Source: Planctomycetota bacterium
GTDB lineage: Bacteria > Planctomycetota > UBA1135 > GCA-002686595
Length of the DNA: 64,000 nt
Assembly: GCA_012959785.1 (NCBI GenBank)
Contig: DUCM01000006.1
Location: 337,821 to 401,820 of the forward strand
Direction: 5' to 3'
The position numbers and the translations under genes are program-made. A model generated the notes under the pieces. It searched no databases. It saw nothing but the letters and a program-made list of their open reading frames with translations, and had not been told where the DNA came from. Shown here piece by piece: positions 17,399 to 27,500 of this stretch. Numbering within the stretch: the first letter of the stretch is position 1; each line of letters opens with the position of its first letter.

Positions 17399-18322
17399 AT
17401 GGAATCGACCCAACGCACCTCTCTGGCCCCGCTCTTCATTCGACTGGCGGTCCTGTGGGTCGCGGCTGGCGCCCTTTTCAAGCTCTTCGCGGGCACCCCC
17501 GCCGACCTGCCGCCGGTGGTGCGCGCCTTTCCCCTGGGCCTGGACCTGACCTTCAAGTCGGCCATCGCCATCGAGCTCTTGATCACCTGCGCAGCACTCC
17601 TGCGACCGCGCACAGCCTGGCCCCTGGTGGTGGCTCTGTTGCTCGTCTTCGAGGGCGTGCTCTTGATGGTAGCCCTGGACGGCAGCGAATCCTGCGGCTG
17701 TTTCGGATCAAGCATCGCTATTCCGCCGGCGGCCATGATGGCCATCGACGGGGTGCTTCTGCTCCTGATCCTCGCCAGTCGACCTTGGAACATCACCCAG
17801 GCGCCCCTGGCCTCGATGCCCGCGGTACTGGCCACCTCGCTCATCTCCATTGCCGCGCCCTTTTTGATCATCGGTGAGCAGGAGATTGGAATCTCGGCCC
17901 CTGGCGATGCCACTGTCGCCCCGGCGGCCATTCTGGACCTGCGCTACGCGGAACTTCACATGGACACCTGGGAGGGCCAGCTGATCTACGACATCGAACT
18001 CCACACCCTGCTGCCCCACGAGATCGACCGAGTCCCCATCGACGCCACGGCGGTCATCTACCGCGCCACCTGCGACCATTGCGCCGAACACCTGGCCGAC
18101 CTCGCCATGGCCGATGACGGCTCGCGAGCCTTCATCTTGATCTGCGTCCCCGACGACGAGGCCACCCCGGAGAACACCCAGGTGGGCAGTATGCCCTTCG
18201 GTGGCCATGTCACCATGCTAACCCTGCCGAAAGGCCCCCAGTACCTGATCGAGACCCCGGCCGACTTCCAACTCGAAGGTGGCGTCGTGCAGTCCGTGCG
18301 CGAGGGCATCAAACTGCCCTGA
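17399..18322 (+). CDS. MauE-like membrane protein fused to a CxxC thioredoxin-like domain
   Basis: 307 residues. Four to five membrane helices make up residues 10-160 (for example LFIRLAVLWVAAGALFKLF and WPLVVALLLVFEGVLLMVAL) and carry the CGCFG motif that marks MauE/DoxX-like quinone- or thiol-linked membrane proteins. After the last helix (about 165) comes a periplasmic domain with RATCDHCAEHL, a CxxC site placed as in thioredoxin folds. A role in periplasmic disulfide or metal-centre assembly is plausible from the family. It stands alone: the preceding gene is on the other strand and the next is convergent. Confidence 0.72.
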   Translation: MESTQRTSLAPLFIRLAVLWVAAGALFKLFAGTPADLPPVVRAFPLGLDLTFKSAIAIELLITCAALLRPRTAWPLVVALLLVFEGVLLMVALDGSESCGCFGSSIAIPPAAMMAIDGVLLLLILASRPWNITQAPLASMPAVLATSLISIAAPFLIIGEQEIGISAPGDATVAPAAILDLRYAELHMDTWEGQLIYDIELHTLLPHEIDRVPIDATAVIYRATCDHCAEHLADLAMADDGSRAFILICVPDDEATPENTQVGSMPFGGHVTMLTLPKGPQYLIETPADFQLEGGVVQSVREGIKLP

Positions 18323-18364
18323 CACCGGGGAACAGCAGGCCATCGGAGTAGCCGAGGCGCCCGT

Positions 18365-19231
18365 CTACTTGCTGGACACCAGGTAGCCGATCCAGGACTC
18401 GCAGTTCTCGCCGCGGTCATCGGGCTCGAAGATTCCGTTGCCCTCTTCGGGATCGTCCTCGTCGTCGCCCTCGAAGTAGCTCCGCACGCTCTTGAAACCG
18501 ACCTCAGCCAACAGGTCCTTTAGTTCGGCCATGCCCCACACGCGCCAGTGGTAGGAGAAGGCCTTCTCCAGCTTGGTGCCATCACGGAACTGAAAATCGA
18601 TGTTGCAGAAGAACTCGGCCGTGCCGGGGAAGTACTCGCTCTGATCCCAAATATAGGTGAAGCCGCCATCGATCTTGCGCTCCTCGAACATCTCGGTGAC
18701 GCTCTCGTTGCCGCCGTACAGGTCGATGACGAAGATCCCATCCTCAGCGAGGCTCTCAAAGGCCAACTGAAAGTAGTTTTTAAGCTCATCGCGCTCGCGG
18801 AACAGCCAGTACGAAAAGTTCTGGGCAATGCGCACATCAGGAGCCTTGCGCCCTGGAGCGCGGGCATCCTCAAGGTAAATCTCGATGCGCTTTTCGGCGC
18901 CGTCCTTGAGCTTTGAGAGGTTGTTCCGTGCCCCCCACTCGATCGGCTCGGGATCGAGGTCGTAGCCCTCGGCGGTGTTGCCCGGGTGTTTCGCCACCCA
19001 CTCACAACAGATGAGCGAAGTCCCGCAGAAGTCCTCGCGCAGGTGCCGCGGTGCCCGGCCGTTGATTTTCTCGTAGGTCCCGGACAGAAAGTCCACATCG
19101 AGGTCCGCGGACTGCACGGACTTCTGATAAAGCTCGTACTTGTCGGCGGTGGCTGCGGTGTAGCGGTGCCGCTGCTTGGCCTTGGCCTTGGCTGTTGTTG
19201 TGGTTGCGGCTTTGGGGCGTTTCGTGGTCAC
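18365..19231 (-). CDS. Class I SAM-dependent methyltransferase
   Basis: 288 residues from a GTG start at 19231. After a Lys/Thr/Ala-rich tail (residues 1-25) comes a methyltransferase with HLREDFCGTSLICCEWV as motif I, AEGYDLDPEPIEWG as strand 2 and GIFVIDLYGGNES near strand 5. A C-terminal acidic segment (FEGDDEDDPEEGNGIFE) precedes the final strand. The family is common and uncharacterised in Planctomycetota and Myxobacteria. The GTG start overlaps the TGA of an upstream reading frame as GTGA, which suggests translational coupling. Its substrate is unknown. Confidence 0.78.
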   Translation of the reverse strand: MTTKRPKAATTTTAKAKAKQRHRYTAATADKYELYQKSVQSADLDVDFLSGTYEKINGRAPRHLREDFCGTSLICCEWVAKHPGNTAEGYDLDPEPIEWGARNNLSKLKDGAEKRIEIYLEDARAPGRKAPDVRIAQNFSYWLFRERDELKNYFQLAFESLAEDGIFVIDLYGGNESVTEMFEERKIDGGFTYIWDQSEYFPGTAEFFCNIDFQFRDGTKLEKAFSYHWRVWGMAELKDLLAEVGFKSVRSYFEGDDEDDPEEGNGIFEPDDRGENCESWIGYLVSSK

Positions 19232-19638
19232 GGCAGTCTCTTGATGGTCCAAGGCGGTTCCTCTGGGGATGGAGATGTCAGGCGCGCAGGGTAGCCCACG
19301 GGCGACGTAATTTCGCCCATCAACTCCCCGCAATCGGCGCAGCGCAAGGCAGGAGCAGGCCACGCGAAGAGTGGAGTGCACTCGGGCAGGACCGTGTGCT
19401 CTCTCCATATTGTGAAGGCCTTCACCCTCACACCGCCCGGCGCTCGCAGCGCATGGGGGACTGCCGCGGGCTCCTCGATGTGGCAACTGAAGCACAGCTG
19501 GCCCTGGCGTGGCTCCACGGACAGCATTTTCGACACCCCCGAATACAAGCCATGGCACGAGCCGCAGCACAGCTTGTGCTGCCCTACTCCCTGATTCGAC
19601 CCGGCCCGCAGCGCAGGATTGAAGCGAGGGGCTCGCAA
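19228..19638 (-). CDS. Possible small CXXCH (doubled-motif cytochrome c-like) protein
   Basis: A frame of up to 136 codons (TTG at 19638 preceded by GGAG) that ends with TGA overlapping the GTG start of the methyltransferase (GTGA). It encodes CGSCHGLYSG, about 18 residues, then LCFSCHIEEP: the spacing of the doubled CXXCH motif of multihaem cytochromes. A CADCGE pair follows near the C-terminus. It has no signal peptide and its 5' part overlaps the end of the GH5 gene by about 55 bases, so it could be a decayed remnant rather than a working cytochrome. The haem motifs and the GTGA overlap are the only support. Confidence 0.35.
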   Translation of the reverse strand: MRAPRFNPALRAGSNQGVGQHKLCCGSCHGLYSGVSKMLSVEPRQGQLCFSCHIEEPAAVPHALRAPGGVRVKAFTIWREHTVLPECTPLFAWPAPALRCADCGELMGEITSPVGYPARLTSPSPEEPPWTIKRLP

Positions 19639-20696
19639 TCCGCTCCGCCCCGAGGCCCGAGAGCGAGGCTGTAGTCGCCCCACCAGTCTCCACCGGCCCA
19701 AGCGCAGGAGGTCAGGCCCTGGCGCTTGATCTCCAACAGGAAACCGTCCAGGACGGGCAGCCAGCCTGCATCGTTCCAGGGGATGCCAAACTCGCCGATC
19801 ACGCCAATCACGCCGTTGCGTGTGCACCAGGCGGAGAAGGGCTCGATACTCTTTGCGCCGCGCGTGAGGATCTGGCCATCGAGCCGCTGCTCTTCGGCGA
19901 ATGACAGTCGATAGAGGCCACTGGAATCGGCGTCCCAGTAGACATGGGCTTCGTAGGCCACGCGCTGCAAGGGATCGTGGATCCAGTTTTCGCTCGGATT
20001 GCGCTCTTGCCACTCGTGGGCTTTGGACCAGCCATCACCAGCGACCCAAATCCACATCTGGTGCCCCGCGCGCCGCAGGGCAGCCACGACTTCGCCAGAG
20101 GTCGCATGCCAGTCGAGATCGCCCATGTCATGGGGCTCGTTCATCAGCCCCAGGGCATGCAGCGCAGGGTGATGTTCCACGCGCCTTGCGAGGCGCAACC
20201 AGAGGTCAGCGAGAGCCGCGGCCGGAAGGCCGGCGGAGTCCAGAGCAGATCCACCCACGACGAGCTCCTCATCGGCCTCGCGGTAGCGGCCGTAGTTGTG
20301 CAAGTCAAGGACGACCCGACAACCACGCGCGGAGGCCTGGTCCATGAAGGTCAGAACTCGACCTGAGTACTCGGGATCGAGGGCACCAAACGGCTCGGCT
20401 TGCAGGCGCTCCCAGGAGATGGGCAACCGAATCAGGCTCAAACCTCGATCGGCGTAATAGCCCAGGGTGCCCTCGCTCGGGAAGATGTACTCGCGACCGT
20501 GGCGTCCCGGCCGGGCACTCGAAAACCCGGGATTTCTGGCACCGAACTCAGCCCCGGCGAGGTTGATGCCCCAGGCCGTGACCCGGCCTGATTCCTCGAC
20601 CGAGCAGCCAGGCGCGACCACGAGGGCCAGAATCGAACCCGCCCCCACGACCATCCGCATGGGACAGATCCCTTTCGGCATCTTGAGCGAGATCAA
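19584..20696 (-). CDS. GH5-family glycoside hydrolase, lipoprotein-like N-terminus
   Basis: 370 residues. A basic N-terminus and hydrophobic core (VVGAGSILALVVAPG) precede Cys31, an imperfect lipobox, so export is likely. The TIM-barrel hydrolase shows the GH5/clan A signatures: VVLDLHNYGRY, the acid/base in LMNEPHD (Glu187), AHVYWDADSSG and the nucleophile in IGEFGIP (Glu302). GH5 enzymes cut beta-glucans and mannans with retention. It lies 26 bp downstream of the TPR exporter gene and is a paralogue of the GH5 at 28144 (shared DLHNYGRY, GLMNEPHD, WI.DPL and D.DSSG.YRL blocks). In this locus it may trim the exported polymer, the job BcsZ (GH8) does in cellulose operons. Confidence 0.85.
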   Translation of the reverse strand: MISLKMPKGICPMRMVVGAGSILALVVAPGCSVEESGRVTAWGINLAGAEFGARNPGFSSARPGRHGREYIFPSEGTLGYYADRGLSLIRLPISWERLQAEPFGALDPEYSGRVLTFMDQASARGCRVVLDLHNYGRYREADEELVVGGSALDSAGLPAAALADLWLRLARRVEHHPALHALGLMNEPHDMGDLDWHATSGEVVAALRRAGHQMWIWVAGDGWSKAHEWQERNPSENWIHDPLQRVAYEAHVYWDADSSGLYRLSFAEEQRLDGQILTRGAKSIEPFSAWCTRNGVIGVIGEFGIPWNDAGWLPVLDGFLLEIKRQGLTSCAWAGGDWWGDYSLALGPRGGADCEPLASILRCGPGRIRE

Positions 20697-20722
20697 AGCA
20701 GGTACCGCTGTTCGCCCAGCGA

Positions 20723-23700
20723 TCAGGGCCAGCGCAGCGTGATGAGGGCACTCGCTCTAGTGATATCGATGGCCGAGGAGCTGAGCAGGCTGAAGCCAGC
20801 CTGCAAGCGCAACCATTCGTTGATCTCGTAGCCGGCTGAGAGACCCAGTTCGTAGTAGCCCACGGAGTTGGAATCGATGGCGAGGCGCAAGGAGGACTGG
20901 TAGTACATGTCCTTCGAGCCCGTGAACCAGTCATCGCCGAACTGGTGCTTCCAGTCGAGTTCTGCTGAGTAGACCGAGTAGGCCTTGGGCGAGAAGTACG
21001 GAATGGCCTCGTCGGGAAACTGGTTGCCGCTGCCGGTCAGGCCATTGCTCTCCTCGGAGTTGTTCAGGAAGTCTGCCTTGAAGAGCGCGCGCAACTCGCG
21101 CGGCGCGGGCGACAGCTCGTAGGCACCAAAGAGATTGGCTTCGATGCGCGTGTTGTCGTCGGAGTAGTTGGCGATCAACAAGCTGCCACCGTAGTCCACG
21201 GCACGCGAAGACTTCTTGGTCAAGCCCAGCCGACCGCCCATACGGCTGATGTCGCGCTGGAGGGTCAAGAAGTTCTCGACCACCGGCTCATTGAACAGCC
21301 GCAGATCGAGAGTCAACTGGGAGGTGGAGACATGGCGCAGTCCGGCATTGACAAAGACGCGCTGGCTCAGGAAATTGTCAACATCGTAGCTGGGCAGCTC
21401 CGTGACAATATCGATCACCGTGTCGCTACCCACGCGCTTGGAACCGAACAAGCGCAGCACATTGGCCGTCAGAGTCGTGCTCACACCGGGCTGGTTCAGG
21501 GCCGCGGGGTTCTTGTTGTCGAAGTTGTAGTTGCGCTGACCGATGCCGATGCCGGCGTAGTCATCTCGATCCCCCAGGGGAACGGTGATATCGGTCAGGA
21601 ACCAGCGCTCGTCCATGGAAGCCAACCCATCCCGACCGGTGCGCTCCTCGCCGCCGGAATCGATGTCCATGCGCGGTTGCAGATCGCGTTTGGCGCCAGT
21701 CAGAGCGACCTTGGCTTCCTGGTGGCCCGCAGACTCCTTGATTAGCTTCTTGTAGAGCACCTCCGAACGCTCGGTGCGTCCGCGGCGGTGCTCGATCTGG
21801 GCCAGATCAAAGAGGGCTTCCTGGTTACCGGGCTCGAGGATGAGCAGTTGCTGAAGGGCCTTGGCAGCCAGCACCGGACGCCAACCCATGTTGATCTTGG
21901 CCTCGCGCTCGAGACGCACGGCTTCGGAGAACTCGAGATAGCTCTCGAAGTCGAGAGCGATGCGCTGGCCTTGGCCAGCGATGTCGCCGTCGAAGAAACC
22001 CACGCCCACAGACTGGTCGGGCATTTCCACCAACAGACGATCGTAGGCCTCGAAGGAATCGGCGTAGCGGTGATCCCAGAAGAGCGCGCGGGCGTGCTCG
22101 CGGGCTACGGCCGTGTACCTGGTGTCCTGGGCCAGAATAGACTCGTAGGTGGCGATGGCCTGGCCGAATTCTCGCTTGGAAGCCTGGGCTCGCGCCAGGC
22201 CCAAAAGCGCCCGAGTGTTACCCGGGTTGCGGGCCAGAACTTTCGCGAAGGTCCTGGCCGGATCCACCCGCACACCACTCTTGAAGGCCATGTTCTGAGC
22301 TTCACCGAGCAGCACCAAGGCGGCTGTGTTGCCCGGCTGCCAACGCAGCACATTGGACAGGTAGGAAATGGCACGCCGCGAATCCTGGTCGCCGAGGGCG
22401 TGCTTGCCCAACTCGACGCGCATGCGAATGCCCTCGCCCGAAGTCATCACGGTGGACGACAAGAGGGCCATTTCTCCACTGGCGGCGGCGATACCGAGGG
22501 AGCGTGCCACGGCCAGGCCGTAGAAGGCCTCGGGAGTGCGCACTGTGGGTTCCTCCAGAGCCAACTGGAAAGTGCTGGCCGCCTGAACGGCGCTGCCCGA
22601 AGCGAGTTGCGCCTGGGCCAGCATGACCCGTACCTGACCTGTGGCCATGGCGTTTGAGGGATGCGCATCGATGAAGCGGCGGCAAACTGCTTCGGCCTGG
22701 CTCCAGTGCCCCATTTCGAGGTGAACGCGGGCCATGGAGATGATCGGCTCGGCGTCGTGGGGGTAGCTGTCCGCCACCCGGGCGCAGATGCCCACGGCCG
22801 AGTTGGCATCACCCAGAGCCACCAGCGTGGCCGCCAATTCGAGCTGCGCGCGGGTCGCGAGAGGGCTCGTCGAGGGTACTTTGAGCAGTTCGGCCTTGGC
22901 CTTGTAGAGTTCGCCTTTTTCGCGATAAAGCAGGGCCAGGTTAATGCGCACCGCCTCATCATCGGGCTGCTTCATGAGCATGGCCTGATAGATGCTCTGA
23001 GCTGCGGTCCATTCGCCGGTCAACTGGTGCAGCTCCGCCGATACCAAGCCGTAGCGGCGCACGCCGCTGAGGGACGCCTGCAAGCTGTCCAGCACTTCGG
23101 TGGCGCGGCGAACATCGTAGGACTCGAGGTGAATGCGAGCCGACATCAGGCGCGCCATGGGGTTGCTTTTGGCAACATCCAGAACCTGTTGATTGACCTG
23201 CATGGCCAACTTGTAGTTCTTGAGGGCCAGGAGTTGATCGACCAGGCGGATGCGCGTGTCGATCACATCGCGCTCGAGCGACCCCATGGAGTCCACCGAG
23301 CGCGTGGCGCGCACGCCATCACCGAGCAGTTCGTAGCAGAGTGCCAGGCTGGATGCCCAACGCAGCTCCGCGGGGTAGCGACTGCGCAAACGCTCCAGGT
23401 GCGGCAAGGCTTCACCGGGCTTTTGGATATCGAGCAGAACCGGCGCCAGGAGACGCTGATCGGCTTCCTTCGAGGGATCGAGCTTGCGCAGGTGGCGATC
23501 GAAGACCGCCTTGGCGCGCTCGAGGTTCTTGACCCATGTATAGGTACGGCAGAGCATGGCCGCTGCCTCGAGGTCACCCGGGTCCTGCTGCACGATGCGT
23601 TCCAAATGCGTGGCGGCCGCGGCGAATTCGGCGCCCATGATGAGCACATCCACGAGGCTGTGGCGCACCGAGGTGGCCGTGGGGCTCCGCTCGAGGCACT

Positions 23701-24172
23701 TCTCGTACATCTCCCGGGCCTCGACCAGGCTCCCCGCCTGGACCAGCAAGCCGGCGTACTCCACGCGCACATCCCCGTCTCCGGGCAGCTGCATGAGATA
23801 GACATCGAAGAGTTCGCGGGCTTCATCGGTGTTTCCCATGGACACGGCGTTGCGAGCCGATCTCAGGAGCAGATCCTGCTCCGAGGTGCGTCGCATGACA
23901 GTGGCCAGGCTGTCCAGGGGGGCTGCTTCGGAGCTTTGGAGAGCCCCTGCTTGAGTGTCATCGCGCTCGGGAGCCTCCGGAGCGGTCGTGGTGGGCTCGG
24001 GCAGAGCGAGGGCCAGGACCGGAGCCGTGGGAGTGACCGCGGCGGGACCCTTGGTGTCGCTGGACAGGAAGGTGCCACCGGGCTCCTCGAAGCCGCAGGA
24101 AGCGGCCAAAACAGCGAGGAATAGGCTCAGGAGCCCGATTTGGGCAACTCTATGACGGGGAGTTTGATGCAT
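20723..24172 (-). CDS. TPR lipoprotein with C-terminal beta-barrel, BcsC/PgaA-like polysaccharide exporter
   Basis: 1149 residues from ATG 24172. The signal ends in lipobox LAASC, followed by a Thr/Pro/Ala-rich linker. About 20 tetratricopeptide-type helix pairs span residues 80-860 (for example YAGLLVQAGSLVEAREMYEK, LLGLARAQASKREFGQAIAT). The last 300 residues are alternating beta strands (VPLGDRDDYAGIGIGQRNY to ASALITLRWP, ending in an aromatic-Pro), as in outer-membrane porins BcsC and PgaA that pull the polymer out. It is divergent from the GT2 synthase gene, with GH5 downstream. A lipidated N-terminus on such an exporter is unusual. The assignment rests on architecture and context. Confidence 0.78.
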   Translation of the reverse strand: MHQTPRHRVAQIGLLSLFLAVLAASCGFEEPGGTFLSSDTKGPAAVTPTAPVLALALPEPTTTAPEAPERDDTQAGALQSSEAAPLDSLATVMRRTSEQDLLLRSARNAVSMGNTDEARELFDVYLMQLPGDGDVRVEYAGLLVQAGSLVEAREMYEKCLERSPTATSVRHSLVDVLIMGAEFAAAATHLERIVQQDPGDLEAAAMLCRTYTWVKNLERAKAVFDRHLRKLDPSKEADQRLLAPVLLDIQKPGEALPHLERLRSRYPAELRWASSLALCYELLGDGVRATRSVDSMGSLERDVIDTRIRLVDQLLALKNYKLAMQVNQQVLDVAKSNPMARLMSARIHLESYDVRRATEVLDSLQASLSGVRRYGLVSAELHQLTGEWTAAQSIYQAMLMKQPDDEAVRINLALLYREKGELYKAKAELLKVPSTSPLATRAQLELAATLVALGDANSAVGICARVADSYPHDAEPIISMARVHLEMGHWSQAEAVCRRFIDAHPSNAMATGQVRVMLAQAQLASGSAVQAASTFQLALEEPTVRTPEAFYGLAVARSLGIAAASGEMALLSSTVMTSGEGIRMRVELGKHALGDQDSRRAISYLSNVLRWQPGNTAALVLLGEAQNMAFKSGVRVDPARTFAKVLARNPGNTRALLGLARAQASKREFGQAIATYESILAQDTRYTAVAREHARALFWDHRYADSFEAYDRLLVEMPDQSVGVGFFDGDIAGQGQRIALDFESYLEFSEAVRLEREAKINMGWRPVLAAKALQQLLILEPGNQEALFDLAQIEHRRGRTERSEVLYKKLIKESAGHQEAKVALTGAKRDLQPRMDIDSGGEERTGRDGLASMDERWFLTDITVPLGDRDDYAGIGIGQRNYNFDNKNPAALNQPGVSTTLTANVLRLFGSKRVGSDTVIDIVTELPSYDVDNFLSQRVFVNAGLRHVSTSQLTLDLRLFNEPVVENFLTLQRDISRMGGRLGLTKKSSRAVDYGGSLLIANYSDDNTRIEANLFGAYELSPAPRELRALFKADFLNNSEESNGLTGSGNQFPDEAIPYFSPKAYSVYSAELDWKHQFGDDWFTGSKDMYYQSSLRLAIDSNSVGYYELGLSAGYEINEWLRLQAGFSLLSSSAIDITRASALITLRWP

Positions 24173-24576
24173 CGGGAACGAAATTCTGTAGGGGAGAAGG
24201 GCCCAGGGAGGGCCTCTGTATTCTGTTTCGAACCCGAGGCGGGGGCGGCTGAAGCACAATTCGGAGGCAACCGATTCCGTTCTCACAAGGGTTTCTTGCC
24301 CATATTTGAGATTTCCTAGAGTTGGGCGGCGCCTACACCGAAAAAGCGGGGAAGACTGCTAGTACACCATCAGCCCGGATCCTGCACCGACGAGGCACCG
24401 CCCTCGAGAGGATCTCAAGGCCAATGTTTTTCTTCAGTCACGCTCCCTGCGGCCACTGGCCGACACCGCCTCGGAATTCGACAGATCTCGAGCTTCACAC
24501 CCCTTCCGGGTGTGCCGCACCTGACCGCCGCCTTCCATGGGTGTCCAAAGAGGTCCCGCCCGTCTGACCCATCACC
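24173..24576. promoter_or_regulatory. Divergent control region of the exopolysaccharide locus
   Basis: 404 bp between the exporter and synthase starts with no convincing gene. It must carry both promoters. It contains a perfect 7-bp hairpin at 24496-24514 in the leader of the synthase mRNA. I found no c-di-GMP riboswitch core by eye. Confidence 0.5.
24496..24514 (+). promoter_or_regulatory. Leader hairpin upstream of the GT2 gene
   Basis: CACACCC (24496-24502), loop CTTCC, GGGTGTG (24508-24514), 62 bases before the GTG start. There is no T-run, so it is more likely an RNA-stability or protein-binding element than a terminator. Confidence 0.35.
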
Positions 24577-27500
24577 GTGTCTCAGAATCCCAAACAAACC
24601 GTCCAACAAGCCCTCATGTGCATCTGCACAGTCGTCACCGGAGGCTATCTGGTGTACCGCGGGCTTTACACTCTCAACCTGGATACCTGGTACGCGTGCT
24701 TCGCCTCATGGGTGCTGTACGCCGCCGAGCTGTGGGGAGCCGCCTCCATGCTGCTGTTCTTCATGCAGGTCTGGGATCCCCAGGAGCTGCCGGCCCAGCG
24801 CCCCCTTGAAGATGTGGATGTGGATGTCTTCGTCCCCAGCTACAACGAGGATGTGGCCATTCTGCGCGGCACGCTGCAGGCCTGCCTGGCCATGGACTAC
24901 CCCCACCGCACCTATCTGCTCGACGACGGCAAGCGCGATGATGTGCGCCAGCTCTGCGAGGAGTTGGGCGTCCACTACATCACTCGGGACAACAACCTGC
25001 ACGCCAAGGCGGGCAACCTGAACAACGCCCTCGACCAGACCGACGGAGAATTCGTCGCTATCCTCGATGCGGACCATGTTCCCGAACCGCACTTCCTCTC
25101 GCACATGATCGGCCACTTCCGCGACCCCGAAGTGGGTTTCGTGCAGTCGCCCCACGCCTTCTCCAACTTCGACACCTTCCAGGGTCAGGTCAACTTCGAG
25201 AAGGGCCGCTTCTGGGACGAGGGCGAGCTCTTCTACAAGGTCATCCAGCCCGCGCGCAACGCCACCAACTCGGTCATCTTCGCCGGTTCGGCAGCCATTT
25301 TCCGCCGCGAGGCGCTCAAGGAAATCGGATACATCGCCACCGAGACGATCACCGAGGACATGCACACAGGGATCCGCATGGCGACCCGCGGCTGGAAGTC
25401 CAAGTATGTCAACGAGCGCCTGATCGCCGGTCAGGGCGCCAGTGATGTGACCAGTTTCCACGGCCAGCGCCTGCGCTGGGCCGAGGGCAACCTGAGCATC
25501 CTGGCCTACGACAACCCCCTGACGATCAAGGGCTTGAGCATCATCCAGCGACTGACCTACTTCGCCTCGATTATCCACTGGGCTGGCGGTATTCCGCGCC
25601 TGGCAATCTACGCGACCCCGGCCATGATGCTCCTCACGGGTGTTGCACCGGTCAAGGAATTCACGCCCCTCCTGGGCGCCATCACCGTGGGTTACATCGC
25701 CATGATGCTCCTGACCCTACGCAAGGTCTTTCGCGGGCACATGCGCTACGGGTTGATCGAGTTCTTCAACATGGCCAACTTCTGGACCCAAATTCGCGCC
25801 ACCTTCCGCGCACTACTCTATCGCAAGCGCTCCAAGTTCGTGGTCACCAACAAGCGTGGTGGCCGCCAGGGAACGACCCTTCCCTATGTGGCGCCCCAGA
25901 TCATTCTACTGGCCTTCAGCGTCTTCGCCCTGATCTACGGCTGGACCCGGCACCTGATGTTCGACGCCCATCTGGACGCGATTGGAATGGGTATCGCCAC
26001 GATCCTGGTGCTGCACAACGCCTTCTTCGCGGTCGCCTACCTGCGTACAGCCATGACGCCGGTCTCGAAACGCCTGGCCTACCGCCACCGCATCAACATG
26101 CCGGTCAAGTACAACTTCGTCACGGATGACGGCGAAACCATCGAGGGCGTGGGAGTCACCACCGACCTCAACGAATTGGGTCTCAGCTTTGTCTCCTACG
26201 ACAGCCTGCCGATAAACGAAACCGGTAGTCTGAAAGTGATGGCCAACGGCGACAGCCTGGAGACCGACGGAACGGTCTGCTACGCGGCCCACACCCAGGG
26301 CGAGGGCCAAGAAGCCCACTCGCTCTACCGCTACGGCATCTCCTTCGCGGGCATCGCCCCCGAGGCCATCGATGCTTCGAGTCGCATGATCCAACGCTAC
26401 GCCGTGGCCCCCTGGTACTCGCTCTTCGAGCGCGAGACCGTCCAGAGCAACCACCCCTGGTTCTCTTCCAGGCGCAAGAATGGGCGCGCCCCGTTCAAAC
26501 TGGCGGTGCGCTTGGAGGGCCCCGGTGGCGATGTCTACTCCACCACCCAGGACATCTCCACCGGAGCCATGCGCTGCCTTTCGGCCAGCCATGTCGATCC
26601 CAAGCTCTTCACGAAGGCCGAGATCTTCAGCCCCATGGGGTCAATCCTGGTGAATACCCGGGCCTCGGAGATCCGCAACATCACCGGCCCGCCCCACAAC
26701 ATCCGCGAGTTCGTGTTGAACTTCGAGTCCTACGAGGGCCAGGCCCGCAGCCAGCTGCAGTCCCTGCTCGAACTGACGGCAGAACCGCAAACTCGCCACG
26801 AGTTGATGGGCTTGCACGGCTCGCGCCGACAGCCCCTCCTGCGGCCCCTGGCCGCGGCCGCCCTGATCTTGATGATCCTCTCCCCCGCCGCAGTCGGTGT
26901 CTTCAAGCACACCTACGATGACGACCTGCTGCTGGTGAAGACCACCGACGAGGCTGCCGTGGACACGGCCCTCGCATCCGCCGAAGGCCTCAACCGCATC
27001 CTGGCTGAAGCCCTCTCGAAGGAGCAAACCGACCTCAGACGCCTGATCCTGCTCAAGGACGCCCTGGAGCGCGAAGGTCGCTTCGAGGAGCTCGTGCGGG
27101 TCTGTCGCCTGATCGTGGCCCAACGCCCCCGGGATCCCGACATGGGCAAAGCCCTGGTGGCAGCTCTCACCGACGCCCGTCGCTTCGACGAATCCGCCAC
27201 CCTCTCGGCTGCCTGGCGCAGCGCCCTGGAAGCCCAGGGCATGACCAGCCACGCAAACACCTTTGAGGTGCTCGCCGCGCGCAACCTGAGAAAATCGGGC
27301 GACGAGTTCGGCACCCTGGACGCCTTCCGCCGCATCGTGGCGGCGCGCCCTGAAGACGAAAAAGTACGCGCTGAATACCTCGGCATCATGCTCGAAGCCG
27401 GCCTGGCCCACGAAGCCCTGCGCCAGTTCACGGCCCTACCCCAGGATCAAAGTACGCGCCGTCAGATCATGACCATCCACAGCTCCCTGGGCGACTTCCG

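Noticed and set aside
22661..24124. A 487-codon plus-strand frame inside the exporter gene
   Set aside because: Opposite-strand shadow of the TPR gene; the His/Gly/Ala-rich composition has no recognisable fold.
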